Part shown: piece by piece, positions 26,439 through 35,043 of the stretch
Position numbering within the stretch: position 1 is the first letter of the stretch
Layout of the letters: each line of letters begins with the position of its first letter
NCBI GenBank assembly: GCA_041736675.1
Contig: JBGSTD010000026.1
Coordinates: 1-64,000, forward strand
Length of the DNA stretch: 64,000 bases
Origin: Salaquimonas sp041736675
Lineage (GTDB): Bacteria > Pseudomonadota > Alphaproteobacteria > Rhizobiales > Rhizobiaceae
Direction of reading: 5' to 3'
Program-made: the position numbers and the translations under genes
Notes under the pieces: generated by a model
The model's input: only the letters and a program-made list of their open reading frames with translations
The model's database searches: none
Told to the model about the DNA's origin: nothing

Positions 26439-27572
26439 TTGAAGATTATCGCAGTTCACACCCATCTGCTGGATCACAAGCTGGAGACAGCTTTTGAAAG
26501 TGCCTCCATGCGTTTTGACAGACGCCAGCACATTCTGGTCGAGATCGTCTGCGATGACGGTACTACGGGATGGGGCGAATGCCTCGGGCCGGCCGCACCA
26601 AACGCCGCCATCGTCAAGACCTATGCACCACGCCTCGTCGGCCGTAATCCGCTCGACACGGAGATGCTTTGGCAGGAACTCTACAACCTGTTCCGCGACC
26701 AGGGCCAGCGCGGTCTAGCAATCACGGCACTGTCAGGAATTGATGTTGCGCTTTGGGACATCAAGGGCAAGCATTTTGGCGTTCCGGTTTCGGTGCTTCT
26801 CGGCGGCAGGGTTCGTGAAACTCTGCGCGCTTATGCAACCGGATCTTTCCGGCGCGACGGAGTGGACCGCGTCACTGACAATGCAAGGGAATGCGCAGGT
26901 CATGTGGCTGCCGGGTTTCATGCCGTGAAAATCAAGATCGGATTTGACCCCAGACAGGATATCGAAGTGATTGCCGCAGTGCGCGATGCAATCGGACCGG
27001 CCACCCGCCTGATGATAGACGCAAATCACGGCTATGATGCGCGCGAGGCAATCCTGGTTGGGCAGGCGGCTGCAAAATATGACATTGACTGGTTCGAAGA
27101 GCCAGTCATTCCGGAACAGCTTGGCGCATACCGTGCTGTGCGCGATGGACAGCCAATTCCGGTAGCGGGCGGCGAAACCTGGCACGGGCGCTTCGGCTTC
27201 AAGGAACCCCTGGAAAGCAGATGTATCGATATAGCCCAGCCTGACTTGTGTGGCACAGGCGGCTTTACAGAAATGCGCCGTATAGCCGATATGGCTGCCT
27301 TGCATGGCGTCAGGCTTGTCCCCCATGTCTGGGGAACCGGTGTTCAGATCGCTGCAAGCCTGCAATTCATGGCAGCCCAATTGCCCGACCCGCCGAGACG
27401 CGAACCGATTGCTCCGATTCTGGAATTTGACCGGACCGATAACCCGTTCCGTCAGGCTATCCTGAAAACCCCCATCGAACACGAAAATGGATTTGTCCGT
27501 ATTCCGGATGGCCCGGGTCTTGGCATCGAAATCAACCGCGATGCACTGGCAGAATTCGCGCCAAAGGAATGA
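26439..27572 (+). CDS. gci: D-galactarolactone cycloisomerase (enolase superfamily)
   Basis: This 377-residue protein of the mandelate racemase branch has K-I-K-I-G-F (catalytic Lys pair), D-A-N-H-G-Y (metal Asp), F-E-E-P (metal Glu), G-G-E-T-W (third metal Glu) and a late H-V-W-G-T-G (catalytic His). Length and motifs fit Gci, which opens galactaro- or glucarolactone made by Udh to 3-deoxy-2-keto-hexarate. The start is TTG with GGAG about 9 nt upstream. No kdgD-type dehydratase is in the window. Another enolase-superfamily sugar-acid enzyme is the alternative. Confidence 0.85.
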   Translation: MKIIAVHTHLLDHKLETAFESASMRFDRRQHILVEIVCDDGTTGWGECLGPAAPNAAIVKTYAPRLVGRNPLDTEMLWQELYNLFRDQGQRGLAITALSGIDVALWDIKGKHFGVPVSVLLGGRVRETLRAYATGSFRRDGVDRVTDNARECAGHVAAGFHAVKIKIGFDPRQDIEVIAAVRDAIGPATRLMIDANHGYDAREAILVGQAAAKYDIDWFEEPVIPEQLGAYRAVRDGQPIPVAGGETWHGRFGFKEPLESRCIDIAQPDLCGTGGFTEMRRIADMAALHGVRLVPHVWGTGVQIAASLQFMAAQLPDPPRREPIAPILEFDRTDNPFRQAILKTPIEHENGFVRIPDGPGLGIEINRDALAEFAPKE

Positions 27573-27979
27573 CGCTTGGTTGAACCGACCTGTGGCGGCT
27601 CAAAACAGAAAACGAGATCGCCCTTTGCTTTCTGTCAATAACGGTTCTCGAAGTCGACATGGGAACTCCTGAGTTTCTGTTTCCAATTGACCACTTTGAT
27701 TTCAGCATACCCCCTTTCATGTCCCTCCATGTTCTTTCGCACCAACTTTTTTGGAACCAAGTCAATTCAAACACGTTTGTGTGATGAAGATCGACGAACG
27801 TGACTTCAACAAGCCGCCGCTCCCAAAGTGGAGGGCAAAAATCGCAAGACCCGAATACGAACTGAACATGCAGCTTTTTGCAGCAGGCTAAAACACGTCT
27901 GCGAAAAACTGCCTCTGACTTTCAGGTCGGCTTCGAATTGCAGGAATTGAGCAGGCAAACAGAACGAAAGGACATTATC
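27573..27979. other. Intergenic region with one doubtful small ORF
   Basis: The 407-bp gap between gci and the PRC-barrel gene carries a possible 35-codon ORF at 27784-27891 on the plus strand. It starts M-K-I-D-E-R-D-F-N-K, with no good ribosome-binding site. I see no RNA gene or mobile element. Low coding character on both strands suggests decayed or regulatory DNA. Confidence 0.5.
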
Positions 27980-28891
27980 ATGAAAAAGATTATCACATCC
28001 ACAGCGCTTGCGCTGATGCTTACAACAAGTGCCATTGCAGCGCCCGAAATGGCCCAGTTTGGCACGGTAGCCACCCAGGAAAAGGGTGATATCCTCGCTT
28101 CAAATTTCATCGGCATGCGCATTTATGCCACCGAGAATGAAGTGGCAGCCGACACTCCGGTTGCAACTGGCGCTGAAAAGGAATGGGATGACATTGGCGA
28201 GGTCAATGATGTCGTGCTTGGAACCGACGGCAGTGTGAAAGCTGTCATTCTTGGTGTCGGAGGATTTCTCGGCGCTGGAGAGAAAGATGTTTCGGTAACG
28301 ATGGACCAGATCAAGATTGTTCGCGAGACTGACAATGCGAATGATTATTTTCTTGTCGTCAACGCCAACAAGGCAATGTTGGAAGAAGCTCCTGCCTATG
28401 AGCGTATAACCATGGACAACACAGCAACGCAGCCAAAGACCGGCACAAACGCAGCAAACAATGACGCAGCGACAAACACAACCACAGAAACTGCGGCTAA
28501 CAATTCCGCGTCCAGCGACACGACCACTACAGGTGCAACAGGCAATACCACGACCTCAACAAGTCGGGACATGCTGGCTCGTCCCGACGTGACGCGCGAA
28601 GGCTACGATGCGGCAGTCGTGACAGAACTGACCGCTTCTGATCTGGAGGGCGCCAGTGTCTATGGCATCAACGATGAGGATGTCGGTGAGATCAACCGCC
28701 TGATCCTCGATGACCAGGGCAAAATCACGGAAGTGATCCTTGATATTGGCGGCTTCCTTGGAATGGGCGAACATCGCATTGCGGTGACGATGGATGAGTT
28801 GAACATCCAGCGAAACAAGGATGGCGATTTCCGCGTCTACATTGATGCAACACAGGCAAACCTCGAAAAACAGCCCGCCTACAACGGCTGA
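27980..28891 (+). CDS. Exported protein with two PRC-barrel domains
   Basis: This 303-residue protein has a signal peptide (cleavage near A-I-A-A-P, residue 21). Two PRC-barrel-like domains follow, at about residues 40-140 and 215-300. Both contain a G-E-V/I-N turn and a G-G-F-L-G-x-G-E strand pair (V-G-G-F-L-G-A-G-E and I-G-G-F-L-G-M-G-E). A Thr/Asn/Ala-rich linker joins them. Such proteins are common in Rhizobiales envelopes, role unclear. The ATG at 27980 has GAAAGGA upstream. Confidence 0.85.
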   Translation: MKKIITSTALALMLTTSAIAAPEMAQFGTVATQEKGDILASNFIGMRIYATENEVAADTPVATGAEKEWDDIGEVNDVVLGTDGSVKAVILGVGGFLGAGEKDVSVTMDQIKIVRETDNANDYFLVVNANKAMLEEAPAYERITMDNTATQPKTGTNAANNDAATNTTTETAANNSASSDTTTTGATGNTTTSTSRDMLARPDVTREGYDAAVVTELTASDLEGASVYGINDEDVGEINRLILDDQGKITEVILDIGGFLGMGEHRIAVTMDELNIQRNKDGDFRVYIDATQANLEKQPAYNG

Positions 28892-29245
28892 AGTTTCCGC
28901 CCGGGCAGATAACCACGTAACCCGTTCGTGGTATCTGTTCACATCCGGTCAGGCGCCTCTCCCCCAGCGCTATGCCGGATGTGGCCCGGGCGGTTTTTTC
29001 TTTTCACCTGAAGGAGATGACCTTCCCCATACCAATTGTCCTTCCATCCTTTACTTTCATCCTTTTCCGGCATTCCTATACCAGCCTTCCTTCAATTGTA
29101 ATGAAACTTGACGCCATTCCCGCCTTTCAGCATGAAACAGTCAACATCAAGAAAATCCCGAAATCTTCTCCGTCAGACTTCCATAGTGGCCTTCTTTCGT
29201 GTTAGTTATTGAATGAACGTTCAACAAGAAGCGAGGAGAGCGGCG
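28892..29245. other. Intergenic region with hairpin and TetR-type operator
   Basis: After the PRC-barrel gene an inverted repeat ACATCCGG/CCGGATGT (28941-28982) precedes GC-rich sequence and six T at 28994-28999, a possible terminator. The 3' part holds the operator at 29206-29223 and the promoter of the Rieske gene. No gene is seen. Confidence 0.5.
29206..29223 (+). promoter_or_regulatory. TetR-type operator, site A
   Basis: TTATTGAATGAACGTTCA contains the palindrome TGAACGTTCA. The same 18-bp sequence occurs at site C, and with one change at site B. It lies 22 bp before the Rieske start codon, so a bound repressor would block transcription. Confidence 0.85.
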
Positions 29246-30445
29246 ATGAACAGGCCGGTCAACAATCGGGATATCAGCATTCCTGCAGATTGGGTAAGAA
29301 AGGGACTTCCAGGCTGGACCTATCACAGCGAAGCTTTCCTGGAACTTGAAAGGGAGCACATTTTCAAGACCCACTGGCAGATTGCCTGCCACGTCTGTGA
29401 TGTGCCTGACGCAGGCGATTTTCTCACCCTCGACATTTGCGGGGAACGCGCACTGATCTTGCGTGCCAAGGATGGGTCTGTCGGGGCATTTCACAACCTT
29501 TGCCGCCACCGGGGCTCAAGGGTGGTCGGCGAGGAAAAAGGGACATGCAAGGGAGCGCTTGTCTGTCCGTTTCATGGATGGGTCTATAATCTTGACGGAA
29601 CCCTGCGCGGTGCGGCGCAACCTCAAAGTTTTCCCGAAATGGACAAGAATGAGTTTGGCCTGAAGCGGATTGAATCAGAAATATGGAACGGTCTGGTTTT
29701 TATCCGCTTTAGATCCGGTCCGCAGCCCGCTGTATCCGAACTGATGATGCCGTTTGCTGAAGAAATTGCAGCCTATCAAATCGCAGAAATGATCCCGGCC
29801 AATGGTGTCTGGAGCCAGGTTTCCAATGTGAACTGGAAATCAGTGCGTGATGTGGACAATGAAGGTTATCATGTCGCCCTCGCCCATCCGGCGCTCCAGG
29901 ACCTCTACGGACAATCCTATTATGACGAACCTTTTGTTGATGGCGTTGCCCGCTCTTATGCGACATGCAACACGTCAGGCGGCAGGCTATGGAGTGTCAG
30001 GCACTATACGAGTTTAACTCAGCCAAGGCCGGCAATGCCAGCTCACCTCAAGCGCGCCTGGGTCTACTACGGCCTGTTCCCAAATGTGGTAATTGCAGTG
30101 ACCCCTGAGACAACCCAGTTTTATCAGGAGTTTCCGCTATCTACAGGAAAGACCCTTTTGCGCGGAGCCGTCTACCGGTACCGCGATGAGACACGCCAGC
30201 AAAAGCTTGCGCGATATCTGGCTTACAGGATTGATCGCGATACCATGGCTGAAGACGTCCAGTTGACCCAATGGTCCAATGAGGCAATGAACTCGGATGC
30301 CTTTGACGGATTTTATCTCTCGGATCTCGAATATGGTTTGCGAAGCCACCACAACATTATCCGCAGACTGCTCCCGGTTGCCATTCTGGAAGAAACGCCT
30401 GGTGAGGCGCTGGTTGCCACGAAGAACAGTGAAATGAGTTCGTGA
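29246..30445 (+). CDS. Rieske non-haem iron oxygenase, alpha subunit
   Basis: This 399-residue oxygenase has the Rieske motif C-R-H-R-G then C-P-F-H-G-W-V-Y (residues about 90-115). The mononuclear iron site is D-N-E-G-Y-H-V-A-L-A-H-P (His-x5-His with an upstream bridging Asp). The family includes glycine betaine, carnitine and stachydrine oxygenases, which remove an N-methyl or cleave a C-N bond using O2. No reductase partner gene is nearby. The ATG at 29246 has GAGGAG 8 nt upstream; a frame start at 29213 would lie inside the operator. The substrate is not known. Confidence 0.88.
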   Translation: MNRPVNNRDISIPADWVRKGLPGWTYHSEAFLELEREHIFKTHWQIACHVCDVPDAGDFLTLDICGERALILRAKDGSVGAFHNLCRHRGSRVVGEEKGTCKGALVCPFHGWVYNLDGTLRGAAQPQSFPEMDKNEFGLKRIESEIWNGLVFIRFRSGPQPAVSELMMPFAEEIAAYQIAEMIPANGVWSQVSNVNWKSVRDVDNEGYHVALAHPALQDLYGQSYYDEPFVDGVARSYATCNTSGGRLWSVRHYTSLTQPRPAMPAHLKRAWVYYGLFPNVVIAVTPETTQFYQEFPLSTGKTLLRGAVYRYRDETRQQKLARYLAYRIDRDTMAEDVQLTQWSNEAMNSDAFDGFYLSDLEYGLRSHHNIIRRLLPVAILEETPGEALVATKNSEMSS

Positions 30446-30473
30446 GCCGCCAACTCCAGATTTAAGTCTGAGG

Positions 30474-31865
30474 CTAGCCTTGCCAGATTCCTTCTGCGCG
30501 CAGGTCAGCCATGGTGCGCTCTATACCCAGACGCAATATCGCCGTCATTTCGTCTATCTGTTCGCGGTTGATGATCAGCGGTGGTGACATGACGCACATG
30601 TGGATGAGCGGGCGCACCAAAAGACCGAGCTCCTGACAGTGACGGTCTATTCGAGCGCCAACTTCAGTGTCCAGACGAATGGGATTTTTGCTTTTCTTGT
30701 CAGCTACACATTCAATACAGACCATGAGCCCTTTGCCGCGCACCTCCCCAACCAGTTCCAGATCTTCGAGGGTTTTCAGTTTTTCCAGAAAATAGGGCGC
30801 GATTTCGGTAGTGTGCTGCAGAAGACCAGCTTCCAGAAGGTCCATGTTCTTCAACGCCACAGCACAGCCGACCGGATGGCTGGAATAGGTTAGCCCGTGC
30901 GCGTACATGGCCTCAGGGTGGTTGGATGATCGCAACTCCCGCATCAACCGTGCAGAGACAACCATCCCGCCAAGCGGAAAGTAACCTGATGTAACACCCT
31001 TGGCAAAGGTGATGATATCCGGTTCGATGTCAAAAACCTTCTTGCTCGCAAACATGTGTCCGAGACGACCGAAAGCAGTGACTACCTCATCGGCGACAAA
31101 CAGGATTTCATGTTTCGTGCACAATTCGCGAATGCGCTTCAGATAACCCTCTGGAGGGACAATCACCCCGCCTGATGCCATGATCGGCTCACCAACAAAG
31201 GCAGCAATATTCTCTGCACCGTTTTCCAAAATCGCAGCTTCAAATTCAGCGACAAGATGATCGCAGAAACCTTCAACACTCATTTCCGCAGGGCGCCGAA
31301 ATGGGTTCGGGCTGGAAACCCTGATGATCAGTTCATCGGCGAAATCCATCCAGTTGCGAGAGCGCATTCTACCGTTGAGCGAAGCGGATAAATAAGTACT
31401 CCCGTGATATCCATCCTCCCGGCAAATGAATTTCTTCTTGTCACCAAGGCCTCTAAGGTTGTTGTAGAACTGGACAAATCGAAGCGCACTTTCAACCGCA
31501 GTTGACCCGCCGGTGGTGAAATAGACATGTTCAAGATCGCCCGGCGCATGATGCGCTATCCGCGCGGCAAGTTTTGCAGAAGGCGTATTGCTTGTGTACC
31601 AGGGCGAATTGTAGGAAAGCGCCATCGCCTGTGAATGCATTGCGTCGGCGAGTGACTTGTTGCGATGCCCGACATTGGTACACCACATTCCGGCGGGACC
31701 GTCGATCAGTTTCCTGCCCTTTTCATCATGAATGTAAATGCCGTCGCCATTCATCACAATGTTGCGTACCTCATCGCCGATTGATCCTGCCGTTGGCCAT
31801 GGTTGAACCAGATGCTTGCGCGCCAGTTCCTCGGCAATCTCGATCTCTGCTACTGAATGGTTCAT
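30474..31865 (-). CDS. Class III (omega) aminotransferase
   Basis: This 463-residue PLP enzyme has T-T-G-G-S-T-A-V-E-S-A (phosphate cup), V-A-D-E-V-V-T-A-F-G-R-L-G (Asp that pairs with the PLP nitrogen) and T-F-A-K-G-V-T-S-G-Y-F-P-L-G with the Schiff-base lysine. Its length and motifs fit the putrescine/beta-alanine/omega-amino acid:pyruvate group. It is transcribed away from the permease genes across operator B. A diamine or amino acid produced in the pathway is a likely substrate. The ATG at 31865 is preferred over a TTG at 31886. Confidence 0.9.
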   Translation of the reverse strand: MNHSVAEIEIAEELARKHLVQPWPTAGSIGDEVRNIVMNGDGIYIHDEKGRKLIDGPAGMWCTNVGHRNKSLADAMHSQAMALSYNSPWYTSNTPSAKLAARIAHHAPGDLEHVYFTTGGSTAVESALRFVQFYNNLRGLGDKKKFICREDGYHGSTYLSASLNGRMRSRNWMDFADELIIRVSSPNPFRRPAEMSVEGFCDHLVAEFEAAILENGAENIAAFVGEPIMASGGVIVPPEGYLKRIRELCTKHEILFVADEVVTAFGRLGHMFASKKVFDIEPDIITFAKGVTSGYFPLGGMVVSARLMRELRSSNHPEAMYAHGLTYSSHPVGCAVALKNMDLLEAGLLQHTTEIAPYFLEKLKTLEDLELVGEVRGKGLMVCIECVADKKSKNPIRLDTEVGARIDRHCQELGLLVRPLIHMCVMSPPLIINREQIDEMTAILRLGIERTMADLRAEGIWQG

Positions 31866-31915
31866 GAATTCACCCGCTCTTGACAAAGAAGAAACTGACC
31901 TCTTTTCAAAGTTCT

Positions 31916-31933
31916 TTATTGAATGTACGTTCA
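31916..31933 (+). promoter_or_regulatory. TetR-type operator, site B
   Basis: TTATTGAATGTACGTTCA differs from sites A and C at one base. It sits in the divergent region between the aminotransferase start (51 bp away) and the permease start (184 bp away), and could control both. Confidence 0.8.
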
Positions 31934-32116
31934 GTTAATAATGTCAGCCTTGACGCTTGAATTCAAGCGGGAAATGGTTTCATATGATATCGAAATCAGG
32001 TTGTGCAGAGGGAGCGTCAATACTGCATAAGCGCATCTGGCAAGCATAAATGGCAGGCGGCAAGCCTGCAAAAAACCAAACCGGAAAACCGGATCCACGA
32101 CAACAGAGGAAAGCCA

Positions 32117-33028
32117 TTGAGCGTAACGCATCAGGCGGCGGCGGAAGAAAGTTTGAAATCCGGATCCAGCTTTCTGAAAAGCGAGGCAGGGCAAGGTTGG
32201 CTGACAATTTCCCCGCCGTTTCTTTATGCGCTGCTGCTCCTTGTAGGCCCGTTGACCGTGATCATCGCCAACAGTTTCTGGTCACAGGATTACCTGACAA
32301 TAGATCATACTTTCACGCTTAAGAACTATCAGGCAGCCCTTACCGAGCCGATCTACCGCGACCTGCTTTTCAGGTCTTTGTATATTTCCATCATGGTCAG
32401 TGTGGTAACAGTGGTGCTTGCCTTCCCGGTCGCCTATTTCGTCTCCTTCCACGGAGGACGCTACAAGGGTCTATGGCTTTTCATCATCACTGTACCGTTC
32501 TGGTCGGGATACCTTTTGCGCATTCTTTCCTGGAAAGTAATCCTCGGCTACAAAGGCGTATTGAACGGATCCCTGTTATCGCTTGGGATTATCAGCGAAC
32601 CGATGACCTGGCTCCTCTACAGCACCAGTGCTGTCATCATCACCCTCGCCCATTCATGGGCGGCCTTTGCCATCTTGCCAATTTTTGTCTCGCTGGAAAA
32701 GATCGACAGGACGCTTTTGGAAGCCGCCGCAGATCTCGGCGATAGCTGGGCGAGGCGATTTTTACGGATCACCGTTCCGCTGGCGCTTCCAGGCATCACC
32801 GCCGCATTATTGATCGTCCTGATCCCGACCGTCGGCGACTATGTCACCCCAAAACTTGTTGGCGGCAAGGATGGCGTCATGATCGCCAACGCCATTCAGG
32901 TACAATTCGGCAAGGCAAGCAATTGGCCGCTTGGCGCCGCCCTCGCCGTGAGCACCATGATCATAGTCTGCATGATGGCCGGGCTTATTGTCGCCCTTCT
33001 CTACGGTTTGAAGCGGATACTGAAATGA
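32117..33028 (+). CDS. ABC transporter permease, PotB type
   Basis: This 303-residue inner-membrane permease has six predicted helices. The cytoplasmic E-A-A-A-D-L-G-D-S loop near residue 204 docks on the ATPase. It belongs to the spermidine/putrescine importer family. The start is TTG with GAGGAAAG 5-8 nt upstream; an earlier open frame (from 32003) crosses the promoter and is not real. Its stop overlaps the next gene (ATGA). The binding protein is encoded separately at 35044-36126. Confidence 0.88.
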   Translation: MSVTHQAAAEESLKSGSSFLKSEAGQGWLTISPPFLYALLLLVGPLTVIIANSFWSQDYLTIDHTFTLKNYQAALTEPIYRDLLFRSLYISIMVSVVTVVLAFPVAYFVSFHGGRYKGLWLFIITVPFWSGYLLRILSWKVILGYKGVLNGSLLSLGIISEPMTWLLYSTSAVIITLAHSWAAFAILPIFVSLEKIDRTLLEAAADLGDSWARRFLRITVPLALPGITAALLIVLIPTVGDYVTPKLVGGKDGVMIANAIQVQFGKASNWPLGAALAVSTMIIVCMMAGLIVALLYGLKRILK

Positions 33029-33840
33029 AGTTGCGCGCCGGCTCTACTTCCTCACTGAAGTTCTACGTTTTTGTCTACGTTGCCATCCTTTACATCCCTG
33101 TCCTTTTGATCCCGGTTTTTTCCTTCAATAATTCTGCAACGCCGAAACTGCCACTCGTGGGCTTCACCATAAAATGGTATGAGGGACTGGCAGGCAATGG
33201 CGCCATGCAAACCGCCGCGTGGAACAGCCTCATTGTTGGTATCTGCGCCGCATTTCTCAGCACCGTCCTTGGTATCTGCGCAGCCCGTGCCCTAACCCGC
33301 TACAAATTCAGGGGAAAAACGGTTGCAAGCGCCGTCATTATGGCACCTTTGATCATGCCGGAAATCATCATTGCCATTTCCTTGCTTGTCGTAATGCTGG
33401 GCATTGGAATGGAACTCTCGCTGTTAACAGTGATCCTTGGTCATTTGCTGATCTGTGTCCCCTATTCGATCACCGTACTGATTGCAGGCTTTGAGGGTTT
33501 TGACCCCAGCATGGAAGAAGCCTCAAGGGATCTGGGGGAAAGCAGCTGGGGTACGCTTCGCCGCGTCACACTGCCAATGCTGGCACCGTCGATCATTTCA
33601 AGCCTGCTTGTATCTTTCACGATCTCACTGGACGAATTCATTCTGGCCTTCTTCCTCAGCGGCACCGAACCGACCCTGCCGGTTTATATCTGGGGACAGC
33701 TGCGATTTGCGGCAAAACTGCCCAATGTTCTGGCGCTTGGATCAATACTGATCCTTGCGTCTCTTGTGCTGCTGACATTCGCCGAACTCGCGAGACGCAG
33801 GGCGGAAAAAAATTCCCATTCAGGTGGTCAATTCCAATGA
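33025..33840 (+). CDS. ABC transporter permease, PotC type
   Basis: This 271-residue permease has about six helices and the loop E-E-A-S-R-D-L-G-E-S near residue 165. With the PotB-type permease it forms the channel of a polyamine-family importer. The ATG overlaps the upstream stop by four bases, so the genes are translationally coupled. Confidence 0.9.
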   Translation: MKLRAGSTSSLKFYVFVYVAILYIPVLLIPVFSFNNSATPKLPLVGFTIKWYEGLAGNGAMQTAAWNSLIVGICAAFLSTVLGICAARALTRYKFRGKTVASAVIMAPLIMPEIIIAISLLVVMLGIGMELSLLTVILGHLLICVPYSITVLIAGFEGFDPSMEEASRDLGESSWGTLRRVTLPMLAPSIISSLLVSFTISLDEFILAFFLSGTEPTLPVYIWGQLRFAAKLPNVLALGSILILASLVLLTFAELARRRAEKNSHSGGQFQ

Positions 33841-33856
33841 ATATCCGGAGATCAAA

Positions 33857-34990
33857 ATGAACCAGAGCCAGTTGGAAAATCCTGAGATCTCCAATCTTGC
33901 GATGATATCCATTTCAAATGTACAAAAACGATTTGGCACCTACATCGCTCTCGACAATGTCAACGTCGATATCAGGGAGGGCGAGTTCTTTTCACTGCTA
34001 GGCCCTTCGGGCTGCGGAAAGACCACACTGCTGCGCATGATCGGCGGGTTTGACGAGCCCAATGCAGGTTCAATAACGATTGCCAAAGAACCCATGGGCG
34101 GCATTCCGCCCAATCTTCGTCCGACAAACATGGTCTTTCAGAGTTATGCGATCTTTCCCCATCTCAATGTGTCTGAAAATGTAGCCTATGGCTTGAAACG
34201 ATTGAAACTGGGCAAGGCCGAAGAGGGATCAAGAGTGCAAAAGGCATTGGAACAGGTTCGCCTGACCGGGCTTGGCGCGCGAATGGGAAACCAGCTTTCA
34301 GGTGGCCAGCGCCAGCGGGTGGCGCTGGCAAGGGCACTGGTAATGCAGCCAAAGGTCTTGTTGCTTGATGAACCGCTGTCTGCCCTCGACAAGAAATTGC
34401 GCGAGGAGATGCAGGTTGAACTGCGTCATTTGCAGCGGCAGATCGGCATTACCTTCATCCTTGTCACCCATGACCAGTATGAAGCGCTCGCCATGTCCGA
34501 CCGCATCGCTGTGATGTTCGGCGGCAGGATCGCCCAGATTGCCGAACCCCAAAACATCTACCAACGGCCGGTCAGTCGACAAGTGGCTGATTTTCTGGGA
34601 GGAATGAACTTTCTGGAAGCGACCGGAATGCATGCTCACGATGGCCGCTTCCAGGCGACCGTCGAGGGCTTTGGCAAAATCAGGGGACTTGTAACGGCAC
34701 AAGGACAGGATTTGACATCAGCAAGCAGCAAAGAAAAACTGATACTAGGAATTCGCCCGGAAAGGCTTCGCATTTTGTGGGATGGCGAAAAAGCTGACAG
34801 GGTTGTGTCAGGGACTGTGATTGACCGTCACTACATGGGGGAAGTTACCAACCTGGTGGTCAGGATTGATGGCCAGAAGGATCCCATCTCGATTATCGAA
34901 ACCAATGATTTTGGTGCTGAAGACATCCCGGTTAATTCGCAGGTGCGCTTCACCTTTGATGATGACGCCTTCATTGCGATGAGCGCCTGA
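33857..34990 (+). CDS. ABC transporter ATP-binding protein, PotA type
   Basis: This 377-residue ATPase has Walker A G-P-S-G-C-G-K-T-T, signature L-S-G-G-Q-R-Q-R, Walker B V-L-L-L-D-E-P and the H-loop T-H-D-Q. A C-terminal TOBE domain covers about residues 285-370. It energises the two upstream permeases. The ATG at 33857 has CGGAGA 6 nt upstream; an 11-codon longer frame overlaps the previous gene by 17 bases. No binding protein follows on this strand. Confidence 0.92.
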   Translation: MNQSQLENPEISNLAMISISNVQKRFGTYIALDNVNVDIREGEFFSLLGPSGCGKTTLLRMIGGFDEPNAGSITIAKEPMGGIPPNLRPTNMVFQSYAIFPHLNVSENVAYGLKRLKLGKAEEGSRVQKALEQVRLTGLGARMGNQLSGGQRQRVALARALVMQPKVLLLDEPLSALDKKLREEMQVELRHLQRQIGITFILVTHDQYEALAMSDRIAVMFGGRIAQIAEPQNIYQRPVSRQVADFLGGMNFLEATGMHAHDGRFQATVEGFGKIRGLVTAQGQDLTSASSKEKLILGIRPERLRILWDGEKADRVVSGTVIDRHYMGEVTNLVVRIDGQKDPISIIETNDFGAEDIPVNSQVRFTFDDDAFIAMSA

Positions 34991-35005
34991 CGGGAAATTT
35001 TTAAA

Positions 35006-35028
35006 GGCGGAGCAATCAATGCTCCGCC
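35006..35028 (-). terminator. Terminator of the binding-protein gene
   Basis: GGCGGAGC (35006-35013) and GCTCCGCC (35021-35028) are inverted around a 7-base loop. On the minus strand the stem is followed by T-rich sequence, so it mainly ends the binding-protein transcript. It lies between two convergent genes and may also slow transcription from the plus strand. Confidence 0.75.
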
Positions 35029-35043
35029 CTCAGGGTTACGGGT

